This document shows positions 24,385-35,408 of a stretch of DNA of 64,000 nucleotides, one piece after another (the stretch's first letter is position 1; every line of letters begins with the position of its first letter). Both the position numbers and the translations under genes were made by a program. The stretch spans positions 1,798,001-1,862,000 of the forward strand of contig JAWZYV010016944.1 in NCBI GenBank assembly GCA_038373885.1. Direction: 5' to 3'. This stretch comes from Cheiracanthium punctorium (lineage: Eukaryota > Arthropoda > Arachnida > Araneae > Cheiracanthiidae). The notes beneath the pieces are model-generated. The model did no database searches. It was not told the origin of the DNA and was given only the letters and a program-made list of their open reading frames with translations.

Positions 24385-24545
24385 TGAGTCCCAGACAGCA
24401 CAACAAACTTGCATCAAACTTGCAGCAAGCTTGATTTATCAAGTCAATAAACTTGAAAATTTCAAGCGTGTAAGCTTAATACAAGCTTGAATCAAAAGTG
24501 TTCTGAATCAAGCTTGACATAGAAAGCTTAATTTCAAGCTTAAAA
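24385..24545. repeat. CAAGCTTG-rich element beginning CCCAGACAGCACA
   Basis: After CCCAGACAGCACAACAAACT the words CAAACTTG, CAAGCTTG and AAGCTT recur about a dozen times in both orientations over 150 bp, forming many small palindromes. The start resembles the TCCCAGATAGCACA end of the element at 27327-27821. The right end was not found. Confidence 0.55.
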
Positions 24546-24879
24546 AAATTTCCTAAAAAAAAAAATTCCTAAATACACGGGGCGCCGTCGGTGAACTCGC
24601 CCCACATATTTTATTTTTCCACGCATTTTCCCCTCTATACTGAAATTTCAAGTTATTTTAATCCCACATTTTATTCTCACGGGGGACGCTCATTTACAAG
24701 GTCTTTTTAAAAATTCTGTGAAGAAATTAAAATTTTCGTTTTGTTCGCGCGAGAGCAAGTATATCGGTATAAAAATCAAAAGGAAACTTTTGACTGCTTG
24801 AATAGACTTTACAAATGGGATTGTAAGGGTTTCTTCAACACTTCAGTAGTGAAAACATATCCATAAGAATAGAACAGAT

Positions 24880-24950
24880 AGGAGGCGGATCTACGGGGGG
24901 CTATAGGGGCTATACCCCCCCCCCATTGAAACTGAATTTAGACTAGATAG
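24880..24950. mobile_element. hAT-like MITE end fragment
   Basis: GGAGGCGGATCTACGGGGGG followed by a C run resembles the GGCGGATCC-ended elements at 1669, 2501 and 5973. No right end or target duplication is visible. Confidence 0.45.
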
Positions 24951-25423
24951 AATAGAGTTCTGATGCTTAGTTAAAAACTGCGTGTCTAAAATCGGTTATT
25001 TTGAAATTTTAATTTACTTTTTTGATTTATTACTTTGATTTTTAGACTTGACCTCAATCAATGGTTTTGAACCCTTTCGTTCACAGGGTACAGGTATTTT
25101 CAAAACTTGAGTCCCAAGGTCTCGCCCGAAATTTCGTCTTCTCCTTGAAACATTTCGGTTTCTTTTAAAGATGATCAGTAACCTAGTTTTACCATATATA
25201 CGTGAGTAGCGCAGGACAGCTAATTGTTTGAACGGGTTATGGCAAGTGCAAAGAACAGTGTTTGAGCGATGATGTCCATTCCTGGAAAGTCATAAAAAGG
25301 GGGGAGCTAAAAATACATATAATTCACTGTTAAACATAAACAGTCTTTGCGCGCGCCTTGTGCGGTGCGCGTCTCGGATTCTGTACTGATGTGTACCTGA
25401 TGTGGGATACCTTATGATAGATG

Positions 25424-25772
25424 TACAAACAGACCTCAAAATACACATAGATCGGCCATCGCTATGGTTTCTCTGTGACTAAAGTGATCGGAAGCAGTGG
25501 TGGTGGGGGGGGGGGCTGAGAGCTACCAGATGGTCCCGAAGACTATTTACAAGTTCATGAACAAAAGATCGGTACTCTTTCGCTTTGTAGAAAGGAGAAA
25601 GTGCAGTGACCCCCCCCCCTCCTAGGAAGAGGAGTGAATTCGCCAATCGTCATCTTTGGGACCTCCTTGGCAGCTGACAGCTCCTCCTACAGCTCCCGAT
25701 GATTTTAGTCACAGCGAAAGCATAGGGTTTGTCTGGTCTATGTGTATTTTGAGGTTTGTGGATGTACATAGT
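25424..25772. mobile_element. Foldback element with ~100-bp inverted arms
   Basis: The left arm (about 25424-25500) contains GTACAAACAGACCTCAAAAT, ACACATAGA and CTGTGACTAAAGTGATCGG. The right arm (about 25670-25772) is its inverse, with CTCAAAATACACATAGACCA read from the other strand. The central part has G and C runs that can also pair (25503-25514 with 25609-25619). No coding region. Confidence 0.7.
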
Positions 25773-26149
25773 GAGGGGATGGGGTAGTGTAACATAGACA
25801 TCAAGTGACTAGGAATCCCAAGTGGCTATCTCCTGTATCATTCTGAAAGGTTCTTTTGTTCCGCCATTTGGATTTTCAGGGATATTTTGAAAGAAGAATA
25901 TTACTATGGCTAATTTTCCTTACCTGGTTTTCGGACATTTACTGTTTATACAAAAGTACACCCGTTTTGAATGTTTAGGAATGGTGGAAGAATTCCTTGG
26001 AAGTAACTGTAGTCCTTTCTAAGCAGGCTTCAAAATCTTAGCCCACTGAAATTGCTTTCGCCGTTCTTTTCGGGTGAAGCGCTAGTGGGATTCATTTGTT
26101 CTCTATTTAGCTCCGTTCGTGTGTAGAATTTAATTTAAATGCAAATATT

Positions 26150-26326
26150 ATGGCCTCAAGAAAGCGGTCATTGAATCGTAATGTGGGTGATCATTTTATG
26201 AAAATTCCAAAAACTGATAATTTGTCTAGTCAGAGTGAAAGTGCAAATTATCAGGAAGAAATCATAAATGCACAGCCCCAGAACAAGCTATTTCAAGGAG
26301 AACAGCACTCACAAACTACAGGGTGA
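26150..26326 (+). pseudogene. Transposase N-terminal fragment, probably hAT
   Basis: An ATG at 26150 opens a frame of 58 residues starting MASRKRSLNRNVGDHFMKIP and rich in Ser, Asn and Gln, similar in style to N-termini of ZMYM/TTF hAT transposases. It ends at a TGA a few bases inside the MITE at 26319, so it is truncated by that insertion. No zinc finger follows after the MITE. Confidence 0.45.
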
Positions 26327-26746
26327 ATCTAAACTCTTGGGCAAAACTTTAAGGGGTGATAGGGCACACAATGAGGAATCGTAATCGCATAGCAATCTAG
26401 GGTGAAACGCAGTTTTAACTTACCCGGTCATAATCACTTTTGAAAAAGCATTGAAGTGTCCGTCTAATTTATCAACCAAGTTTCATAAACAATCTCGTCT
26501 CCGAAAATTTCATCCATGAAATAAAATAAACTTTTTAAACTATCCATTTTAGTCTTCTGTTTTCGGAGAAAAATACATTAGTTTCTGACGAACAATGGGT
26601 GGCAAGGGACTGGTCTTTCAGCACTTTTCCGAAGTGATTATTAACAGCTATACGAAGACGACGTTGCCGACCCCACATTTCTATGCGATTCTGATTCCTT
26701 ATTATGTACCCTTTAAAGTTTTGCCTAAAAGTTTAGATTCACACTG
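26319..26746. mobile_element. 428-bp mariner-type MITE
   Basis: Inverted ends of about 40 bp: left CAGGGTGAATCTAAACTCTT, GGGCAAAACTTTAAGGG; right is the inverse and ends AGTTTAGATTCACACTG. TA lies at both borders (26317-26318, 26747-26748). The short ORFs inside are not conserved coding sequence. Confidence 0.88.
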
Positions 26747-27115
26747 TATACATGCATCACTAACAGACAGTTTGTAAAGAGGTGCATTATTAGAAAGAAT
26801 ACAATGATATCGCCATGGAAAAAAGAGGCATGATTTAAATTAATTTTTTCAGACATTGTTTTTCCGAAGTGTAAGTCCTAGCAGGTTCGAGTATTTTATT
26901 TTATCGGAAATTCGCACACCTTTCTCGAAATTCGATTACGTAATACTATATGTAGGCAGAAAAATGAAATATACAGGTGACATGTAAAAAATCGTGCCAA
27001 ATGTCGCCAAGCTTCGGTAACCAGGGCCTGTAAGAGAAATTTTATAAGGCGGGACAAAAGTCTTCCCGGCCCCTTTCGTAAAGCACAAAAATTTCGAAAA
27101 AACAGGAGGGACGAT

Positions 27116-27120
<5 letters not shown>

Positions 27121-27150
<30 letters not shown>
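27121..27150. repeat. Poly-T run of 30 bases
   Basis: Uninterrupted T run, possibly the tail of a retroposed copy on the minus strand, though no retrogene is recognisable next to it. Confidence 0.8.
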
Positions 27151-27152
<2 letters not shown>

Positions 27153-27326
27153 TAAAACTGCTCTTTTTAATGATTTTCATGCAAAATGCTGAAAGGAAAG
27201 AGAGTGGGAGGGTAGTTTGTCTGATACGTAATGATACTTTTAATTCATGTTCGAAGATTGAAAAAAATACTAATATTTAAATGGTAGAATTAACATTTCT
27301 GCCATCTAAATCATTCCAGAATTATT

Positions 27327-27821
27327 CCGATAGCACAGTTGTCCATTTTATATCCATTTCTGATCCATCTCGCCCATATTACGTCCATGTCTATAGATAG
27401 ACATCCAGAAGACATATATTTATGGACATAATCTGGAAAATCCAGAAACTGTCCATGAATAGACCAAAATGAGACATGAAATTTCCAGAGTACGTCTTTT
27501 TAATAAACGTATCCCAGATAATCCATAGTCACTTTAGTGAAATGGCAAGAAGCATAGATGGAGATGTCCAAGACTTGACCTAAGTAGGTCCATATATAGA
27601 CATTGATGTCCAAGGCTTGCCCATACTAAGTCCATAAATAGGCAAGCACGTCCATAATTACGTCTATATAGATGTCTATAAGACGTCATATGGGCGTCCT
27701 ATAGTGCCATATTGACGTAAAAGGGACGAGAATCCGACGAATCGTGGATGTTTAATGGACATGTCAACTTGTCTATATGACGTCTTCTGGGAGGGTTCTG
27801 GACAAGTTTGTGCTATCTGGG
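27327..27821. mobile_element. 495-bp element with AGATAGCACA ends and GTCCATA sub-repeats
   Basis: The left end CCGATAGCACAGTTGTCC and the right end GGACAAGTTTGTGCTATC are inverted copies. The interior repeats words such as GTCCATA, GTCTATA, GACGT and TCCAGA in both orientations. The superfamily was not identified and the target duplication is unclear. Confidence 0.7.
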
Positions 27822-28495
27822 ATGTATTCGAAATTTAGTCTATTTAAAAAAAAAGATTTTAATTAAAGATCGTTAGCCTCTTCAAACCCGACAAAAATCT
27901 CACATGTTAAATTAAAGAGCAATCTCATAATTATTTAGAAAAAACCTATTACATTTAAAAATGACAAGTAGAAAGCGCATTTTCAAATAATTTTTCGAAT
28001 AAAAGCTTCATTCCCAATCACAGTTTCAGTAGTAAAAAGTTGCAATCATCCATAAAGGAAGATTGACAAGAAACTTTGAAAGGTAAAGAGTCCTACAAGT
28101 TCTTTTCAGCTATTTGAATATCGCAAATAAGCAAATAATATTAACAAATTCGACTTCGGAAATTTCACTAACATTCAAATATTCTTTTGTGTAACGGCAA
28201 ACAAAGATAAAAATAACGCCAAACAAAAATAAAATGTGTGCGTCAGTGTGTAGGGTTTGCACATTCCCATGCGTTAACATCCTTTATTCAAAATTAAAGC
28301 ATCGACGCATATGCACATCCATTCAGAACTACAAAAAACTCTCAAAGAATCGTTTTAAGAATGGAAAGAAAAAGGTCCACATATGTGTACCTCGGGACCG
28401 AAATGGATAAATGAAATTCTTAACACATTCTGAAAAATTTACGGACGCACTTTAGCTGAACACGGGCCCCGGGGCGGCACCCCCCCCCCTCTCGT
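27822..28495. other. AT-rich sequence, no gene seen
   Basis: No open frame of note, no splice-supported exon and no terminal repeats recognised. Confidence 0.5.
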
Positions 28496-28689
28496 AGGGC
28501 CTGTGGATAACTGTACCCAAATTATTGAATACCCAATAAGTTAGCCCCCTCCCCTTTACCCAATCCTAGATCTGCCACTGGAACAGATTATAAGGGCCTG
28601 TGGATAACTGTACCCAAATTATTGAATACCCAATAAGTTAGCTCCCTCCCCTTTACCCAATCCTAGATCTGCCACTGGAACAGATTATA
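28496..28689. repeat. 97-bp perfect-looking tandem duplication of a hAT-like end
   Basis: AGGGCCTGTGGATAACTGTA through CTGCCACTGGAACAGATTAT occurs twice back to back (28496-28592, 28593-28689). The two copies differ at about one base (GCCCCC versus GCTCCC). The unit includes CTAGATCTGCCACTG, a degenerate right end of the CAGTGGCGGATCC-type MITEs. Confidence 0.9.
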
Positions 28690-28814
28690 ATCTTCCCGAA
28701 CGCACTCCTAGTAAAAAATGCGTTTCCGAATGGCCGAAAAAGTGACAAAAATCGGGGTAGCGAATAGTCACGTACCAATCCAAAAGAAAATTTGTCACTT
28801 TGACATTGGATTGT

Positions 28815-28890
28815 TGCCTCACCATGGCACAGTGGTTATGTTACTGGAAATGGCAAGGCCAGACATCGATAATGGGGCCCTTTCCATATA
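28815..28890 (+). repeat. tRNA-derived SINE fragment
   Basis: GCCTCACCATGGCACAGTGG followed by TTATGTTACTGGAAATGG matches the head of the SINE at 54331. The A-box-like GGCACAGTGG is present and the B box is lost. Confidence 0.75.
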
Positions 28891-28999
28891 CATTCAAGCA
28901 TACGTATAACATAAATAGTTTTTTTTTTGGGGGGGGGGATGATCATGTATGTGTCATACATACTTATTTCTACTATAGAAAATAGTATCATTTAGTAAT

Positions 29000-30147
29000 T
29001 TTAGGTACTTATTTATTACGGGTCCGAGGCAAGTACCCCGTTTGCCCTTAGCTTAGTCAGGCTCTGGCCTATCTTAACCCCCATCCAGTTATATCATTAA
29101 TGAAAACATAATTTATGAACTCAGTAGAATTTTTTTGCAAGTCATTTGAATGGCTGAAACTATAGTGATAAAAGATTGTCTAGTTTTTATGTTGTTGATC
29201 CTATTTTGGATCATAATGAATCATCAAAGTAATGGAGCAAAATAGAGATTGTTATGTAGATATCACAATTGAAATTATTGAAATTAATTTAGCACTTTAT
29301 CATTATCAAGACAAACAAAATAAATTAACTTTTATAAGTTATATTTTCTTACATGGCAGCACATAATAATACATGCACAATACACATTTTTCTGGGAAAA
29401 GAAAAATATATAGGAATTGTTACTAAACTAAACCTATTGTTTGTATTATCACTAATTGCGTTTTGTTTTCTGTGTATTATTTTCGATATTGTTTTAGATA
29501 TTTTATTATCGTCAAAAAATGATCATTATCATAGAACATACAAAAGATAAAATCAGTTTTCGGAAATAAAAGTTTTAACAGAACATATTCATTAAGATAA
29601 ACTGATTTTGAAAGTTGTTTTACACCGTGTGAACTATCACAGATAGACTATATTTTTATTTTTATTTTTATTTTTCCTTTTACGCGTCTACGTAATTACA
29701 ATAGCTTATAGAGTTAAAATATACTTGAAAGTGTAAAGCGTGCATGAAATTATTGTCTTTTGTATGTACAACACAAATACACATATTAATAACATTTCAA
29801 TCTTGTACAGTTCTTTACATTTTCCCTTTAAAATATTTCTTGTTCGAGTACATGATCGATGACAGTAGTCGCGGTTTAACGCTACGTGATTTTAATAATC
29901 GTGTGTACAGGCTTAGCAGCACTTCTTTTGTTTGGCATGTCGAATTTAAATACTCAACAGTCTAAAAAAGAAATAACAATAATTATAAACATAACCACAT
30001 TATTCAAATTATTACAAGAAGCAAATTGAAAAATGTACTAATTATAAAAAGAGATAGGTTCTACTATCGAAAGTGCCTCTGAAAAATTTTATAAGTTAAT
30101 ATAGAGCACGATTAATGAAAAGAGAATTATGTTACATTTTTAGAACT
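29000..30147. other. AT-rich intergenic sequence
   Basis: Two frames of 65 and 73 residues exist but lack domains, codon bias or splice context. No repeats recognised. Confidence 0.5.
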
Positions 30148-30376
30148 ACAGTGGAGTCTTGACTTGCGCGAGGGATGCGTTCCTTCAAGACCCCTGGCCA
30201 GGGGCGTAGCCAGGGGGGGGGATATCGGGATATATCCCCCCCCCGAAATTTTTGGATTAGTGATGAAATTCCGTCTATTTATACACATATAAGTTCATAT
30301 CCCCCCACCGAAAAATTTTCCTGGCTACGCGCCTGCCCCTGGCGTAAGCGAAAATTTCGCTTTGTGAAAGAGGGTA
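30148..30376 (+). mobile_element. pogo/Tigger-like end split by a MITE
   Basis: TACAGTGGAGTCTTGACTTG, CGCGAGGGATGCG, then, after the MITE at 30199-30335, GCGTAAGCGAAAATTTCGC. This resembles the terminal repeat of pogo/Tigger-type elements. The matching right end was not found, as another element starts at 30379. Confidence 0.5.
30199..30335. mobile_element. 137-bp hAT-like MITE, complete
   Basis: Ends CAGGGGCGTAGCCAGG and CCTGGCTACGCGCCTG, flanked perfectly by CCCCTGGC (30191-30198 and 30336-30343). The interior is the source of the match at positions 61-150. Confidence 0.93.
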
Positions 30377-30378
30377 TA

Positions 30379-31137
30379 CAGTGAAATTTCTCATGAGTGA
30401 CCACCCTCCGTTCCGCGGAAAAGCGGTCTTTGAGAGAGGTGGTTGCTCAAAGAAGTATAAAGATTTGATAGCTAAGAAAAAATATGCTAAAATATATTAT
30501 TTGTTTTGTTATTTATGAAATTTCATACGAATGCATAAGTAATTATACAAACATATATTTAAATTTTTAATTTTAATAAAATATTTAAAAATTTCGAATT
30601 GGATAATTTTTTTTCCTCTCTCCGAGAATACTTTATTTTTTACATAGGACTAAAGAGCATTTATCCTGATATTATTCATGCATTCTGAATTTGATAAAAT
30701 CTAATTGACTTAAAATTTGCATTTTGGGTTTTCCTGCAGACAAAAGTAACCGACAACTTCCTCACCGAATTCCCTATTTCGTGTAACTCGACCCCATCAA
30801 TGCACTTGCTCCAACGATAAAATTTTTCGTTTCTTAAACATTTATTCTGTCTCTAACCTATAAGACATGTATGGGTACTTGCACCTGCTGTTGATTTGCA
30901 GTAGAGCGACTGGTTTGGAATATCGTTGCCAATACTTTGGTTTTGTTTACTTTACTCCCGGAAAAATGCTGGAAAATTTCGGACAGGGAACTGGATCCGG
31001 TCGCTTATAGAGGATTGTCTGGTCTCTTCTAGAGGATGTTTTAACACTGAGTAGATTGGATAAAAAAAATAGGTGCCTTAAAAATTGGTCGTTACGGAAG
31101 GGGGTCGCTTAATGGAGATGGTCGCTCATAGAAGTTT

Positions 31138-31142
<5 letters not shown>
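30379..31142. mobile_element. 764-bp pogo/mariner-type MITE
   Basis: Begins CAGTGAAATTTCTCATGAGT and ends as a diverged inverse (ATAGAAGTTTCATTG), with GACCA/GGTCGCTC motifs just inside. TA lies on both sides (30377-30378, 31143-31144). Further GGTCGCTTA repeats near the right end belong to the subterminal region. No transposase. Confidence 0.82.

Positions 31143-31171
<29 letters not shown>
31143..31171. repeat. (TA)n microsatellite
   Basis: About 14 TA units directly at the border of the preceding element. Confidence 0.9.
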
Positions 31172-31175
<4 letters not shown>

Positions 31176-32220
31176 CATACTCATAGTTACTTTAGACACT
31201 TATAAACACGCCTGAAACCATTTTAAACCATCATCTAACTATATATTTTCCTTTCCTACGAAAAGTAAGAAATAAAGCCAGGTTTAGACAAGGCGGTTTG
31301 GGTACTTCCGCCTTTAGTGCTGCGACGAGTGATGAAATGCCATTCGCTGATTGGCTTCAGTAGCCAATCACGAAGACGATACTTACCCTTCATACCCCAC
31401 ACTTTGCGCATGTTACTGTTGTCGAAAAATCTCGTTTGGCGAGCGAGTAGACCCCGTTAGTTCGGAGATCATCGTGAAAAACTCGCGTTGTAGCGTGAGT
31501 CCACCGTACTCATATATTTCAGGCGAACTTTGAAAAGTAAAAATAAACATACTAGCAGGGCGGGTTCTACTTGCTAGCATTAAGGAGAATATCAAAGTTG
31601 TCGCAAAGCTAACTCGTTGAGGAGACCCTGTAAGTTTCGGACACCTGTTGTCTCGCGCGCTAGCCGTCGTTCTCTATTTAAAGAATTCTCATTTCCGTTA
31701 AATGCCATAGAATTACAACAAGCTCATAATAAAAGTCTCCAATACTAACTGAATAAAAGTCATAATACAAAATAACTTCCCACAACGCTAAAATCAAAAT
31801 TCATGGCATCTAAAGCAACCTCATGTTTACATTTTCTACTTTTTCAAACGAAAAACAAAAGGTTTCGTTGTAAATAATGGTTCCTCCTAGAATAGAATGA
31901 TCATTCCTTCTTCCTTTCATAACCACAGTCGCCCTGTCAGAGCGGTCAGCGACGCACCTAACTTAGTAACCACTCGGCACCCAATCTTGGTCTGAGAGTT
32001 TCTGAAAATTTTGGCAGAGGCTTACTCTGAAATTTTTGTGACAGTGGCAGACGATAGGCGAAAGAAAAAAAAATTTTTTTTCAATGTAAATTTGTACTCT
32101 TAAGGTGGCAGACGATAATTTGTGGCCAGAATTGCAATTTATCTGTTGTAGACAGGAAGTTAAATACCTCCGTGGTCGTTTAATAAATTTTGGAAAAAAG
32201 GAAAATGGAGTGGACACGAA
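31172..32220. other. Unassigned sequence
   Basis: Composition near 31270-31640 is richer in GC than the surroundings, but no frame with domain similarity or a splice pair could be supported. Confidence 0.4.
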
Positions 32221-32234
32221 CATTATCAGGCTGT

Positions 32235-33171
32235 ATTTTCTATGATATTAAAGTAGTGTTAAATCAACAAGAATGTCTTCAACGTCTGAAATTAGTATTT
32301 GGAAACGAAGCTCCTTTCATGCTATACTGTATGCAGGTGATTCACAGAATTTCGTAGTGGTAGTAGTTCTCTCCTGTAAGGGGAACACACAGGAAGAATC
32401 TTGTTAGCTGTAGTCCTAGAAAATGTGTCAGCCTCATGAAAACGTTAACCGATGATAATCGCTGCACTTACCAAGAAGAAATTAGTTTGTCATTGTGTCC
32501 CCCGTAATTTAAAAGACCACCAAAAAAGCGGAGCGTGTCAGAATCTGCGAAAACACATTAAAACTACTTAACGATAGTCGACAATCCTTACTTCTAAAAT
32601 CGCAGCTGGTGATGAAATGTACATACTGTTTTATGACGTTACAACACGTCAAGAAAGTAAAGTATGAGTCTTTTGAAAATGACCCCAAACCAACAACGGT
32701 GTAAAGACATCGATCAATTAAAAAAAAATAATGTATGACGTTTTCTTGAGAAGTACAGGATTGGTCAAAGCCATCAAGCTGGAGGTACAGAAGATAGTTA
32801 CAGCTAACTGGTGCACCATTAAGAGTCTTCCAAAAATTCTTCAAGAAGTTAATGAAAGGGGACTCATACTTCATCATAACAATACATCTTCTCATACTGT
32901 AAAATTGACAGTGCAATTTCTTGAACAAAAACACATCAAAGTGATAGAACATCTACCCTATTTCCCTGATCTTGCTATATGTGACTTTCGGCTATTTTTT
33001 AACGTAAAGAAAAATTTACGTGGTCGCTATTTTCATTCCGCAGATGAGATTGATGAGACTATAAAAGTATATTTTGCATCGACTTTTGCTATCGGGTTCA
33101 CATCAGATTTATCGAAAAAGTCTCAAATTTTCGCTTTGCGTTTACTAAATAACTTTTGCCAAGTATAGTTC
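32235..33171 (+). pseudogene. Mariner transposase pseudogene
   Basis: The N-terminal part reads IFYDIKVVLNQQECLQRLKL then FGNEAPF, a helix-turn-helix region as in mariner-family proteins that begin with an (I/V)(Y/F)YDF..LSQQ motif. The C-terminal 145-residue frame (32731-33168) contains LILHHNNTSSHTVKLTVQFL, HIKVIEHLPYFPDLAICDF and LFFNVKKNLRGRYFHSADEI, which match mariner catalytic-domain blocks. At HHNN an Asn stands where the catalytic Asp is expected, and the middle (32330-32720) has stops and frameshifts. Terminal repeats were not identified. Confidence 0.9.
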
Positions 33172-33236
33172 CTTGTCTACTAATGTGATATAATCAAGAT
33201 TTGTGAATGAAATATTAGTTTAAGCCATCTATATTT

Positions 33237-33320
33237 TACCGCCCGGATTGTATAGTGGCTAGAGAACTATTCTACCGCACCACGGTCTGAGTTTGACTTC
33301 CGGCTTTGTCTGTCCCTTCG
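33237..33320 (+). repeat. tRNA-like SINE head, degenerate
   Basis: TTGTATAGTGGCTAGAGAAC resembles an A box and TGAGTTTGACTTCCGG a decayed B box, about 40 bp apart. This differs from the SINE at 54331, so it may be a second family or a tRNA pseudogene. Confidence 0.5.
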
Positions 33321-33462
33321 TAGGAAGCAACGCTGGTCACTCTGTGCTACCAGTATTTCGAAAATACAATACTGGTACCTATAAGGTACCTCCATAATAT
33401 AGTGACCAGTACTTCCTGTCTAGTAGTGGCCAATGCCTATAAACGGCTAGTGCTGGGGATAT

Positions 33463-33517
33463 ATGCGAGACGAGACGAGACAGAGATTTATAGCTTTTTA
33501 TGCGAGACGAGACAGAT
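33463..33517 (-). mobile_element. Fragment of the TAGGGATGGACGCGAGACG MITE
   Basis: ATGCGAGACGAGACGAGACA and TATAGCTTTTTATGCGAGAC on the plus strand are the inverse of the CTCGTCTCGCAAAAAAGCTG interior of the elements at 5929 and 59575. Neither end is preserved. Confidence 0.75.
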
Positions 33518-34156
33518 TCTGTTATCATTTCTGTATCGGTAAGGCCAGATGAATACGGTAAACATGAATAGATCCATAAATAAGCAGCCACGGATCCATA
33601 AAATTTTGAAGCAAAATGGCGGTTTCTAAGTTTCTGTGACAAACCATTTTCATTCGTTTTGGGTTCTCTTTGTTTGAAAACAAGCACAATGAGAATGAGG
33701 AAACAGAAAAAACAACAGACTGAGTATTAATAACAAGAAATATAAATCATTCCAGACGTAATAATTGTAAAACACTATCCAATACAACAGCCTTTTTTGT
33801 ACCAAATTTGGCGATATATTGTCGTCAAGCTTCGAGAAAGATTTTTGGGAAAACCTCAAAAAAGCTAGCTTTTTTTAACTTACACTCATTTTGAGAGATC
33901 CCTCAAAAGGAGTTTAAATGGTATTGCTATCCTTTAAAAATGAACCTTAATATACTTCTGTTATTGGGTTTGTAATGACTTAATGTCTCTAAACTGCCAT
34001 AGATCATAATGTATTGGAATTCTTTTGAGTACCTCTGTAAGAACTATGAATGTTACAAACACTATTTTCGATGGAGAGCATTATACTTTAATCCTTAATA
34101 ACATATATGGATTTTGTTATAAGTTGACAAATATCTCTTAAATACGTTTAAACATT

Positions 34157-34327
34157 AGGGAGTTTGTGCATAGCGGTTTCATTCACGGTAATGCTAACGT
34201 TAAATGCCATTGTACAGTACAGCGCATGCGCAAATATAAAGTAAGTTTCATGATGGCTCGAAACTTCTGAATAGCGGATAGCGTTAGCGTTAACGTAGGA
34301 AAAAACGTAGAGCACAAACTCCCTAAT
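34157..34327. mobile_element. ~170-bp MITE with GGGAGTTTGTGC ends
   Basis: TTAGGGAGTTTGTGC and GCACAAACTCCCTAA form a 15-bp inverted repeat. The inner sequence has further partial palindromes (GTTAGCGTTAACG). Harbinger-like 3-bp target sites (TTA/TAA) are possible but ambiguous. Confidence 0.7.
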
Positions 34328-35048
34328 GACTGTTCATATAATGTAATGTCTTGGAATTCTTCCGTGTTCTTGTGCTTCTCAAACTTTTGTTTCAGTTAAT
34401 TAGAGAGAAATTTTTACCGCTAAAAAGCATGGCTTTAATTACCCCACTTGACTGTCTAATCCTTTTTTGAAAGGTTTGATATAACTTATTCACTCATCAA
34501 AAGAGTAAAGTAGACATATATACTATTTGCAGTTTTAATTTATTCAGGATTTATTCAAATTAGAGATCAAACCACAAAAATGGTTAAAATCTTAAAAGCT
34601 GAAACGGAGGAAGTAAATATTTTATAAGTTTGAATATTACCCGAAATCGCAAATTCATACTAATTATAAGAAAATTTAAAATATTTTTGCATTATTAATA
34701 TTAATCTACTGAGTACTGCTAAAATCATAGTTTCGAAGTGAAATAACTCATAATATATAAGTTCTTTATAATTATAAGATCTCATTTAACCAGTATGAAA
34801 ACTCGATTTTCTGCAAATACACATCAAACAAAGGTAAAACACACTCTTAGCATTTAATTTATAACTTAAAAAAAAAAAAACATACCCTCTCTTCCTGGTT
34901 TTCAATAACGGCGGCTGGAACACAAACCAAACCCTCTTGGCATGGACATGACCCCAAGTACATGTCCCCAAGACCAGATTTTACACTTTCGGGAATACAA
35001 GTACATCCTATACGAAAGAGAGAAACAAGTGTAATAGATCTGCATTAA

Positions 35049-35404
35049 CCCGCTGAGGCGCAACCCTTTCCCAATGCTGAAAAAAGGGCAGCCGTTTCCA
35101 TCGTTCGACATAACTACCAGCAAGATGGCGGACGATCGAAACGTTCACACGAACAGCTGGCTGTCGCTGTTCTCGCTATCCAGCTATTCTCGCATTCGTC
35201 CATTTTTCAGCAGATGTCAGTGCTGTTAAAAATAATCGCGACAGTTTTTTTACGGGAAATGACGTGCTAAAAAGTAAAGGATTCTCGTGGAGCTATGCCA
35301 CTCGCAACTATTTTTATGGAAATCAAATATATTCTTCGTGACTGGAAACAGTCAAAACGTCAGAGTTTGGTGTTCCCAGAGCGGGAACACTGCGCGTTAA
35401 AGGG
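35049..35404. mobile_element. 356-bp piggyBac-type MITE, complete
   Basis: Starts CCCGCTGAGGCGCAACCC and ends GCGCGTTAAAGGG, with TTAA on each side (35045-35048, 35405-35408), the piggyBac target site. Subterminal GGGAACACTGCGCG and CAACCCTTTCCC are part of the ends. A truncated inverted copy occurs at 44648-44795. Confidence 0.8.
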
Positions 35405-35408
35405 TTAA

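Noticed and set aside
24002..24490. 162-residue open frame, the longest in the window
   Set aside because: It begins without an ATG, spans transposon-like sequence and has no recognisable domain or splice context.
29353..29965. Hydrophobic frames of 65 and 73 residues suggesting small membrane proteins
   Set aside because: Such frames are expected in AT-rich sequence, and no promoter, splice or conservation evidence supports them.
32509..32952. 147-residue minus-strand frame
   Set aside because: It is the antisense shadow of the mariner pseudogene on the plus strand.
33379..33687. 102-residue minus-strand frame
   Set aside because: It covers a fragment of the TAGGGATGG MITE and SINE-like sequence; no domain.
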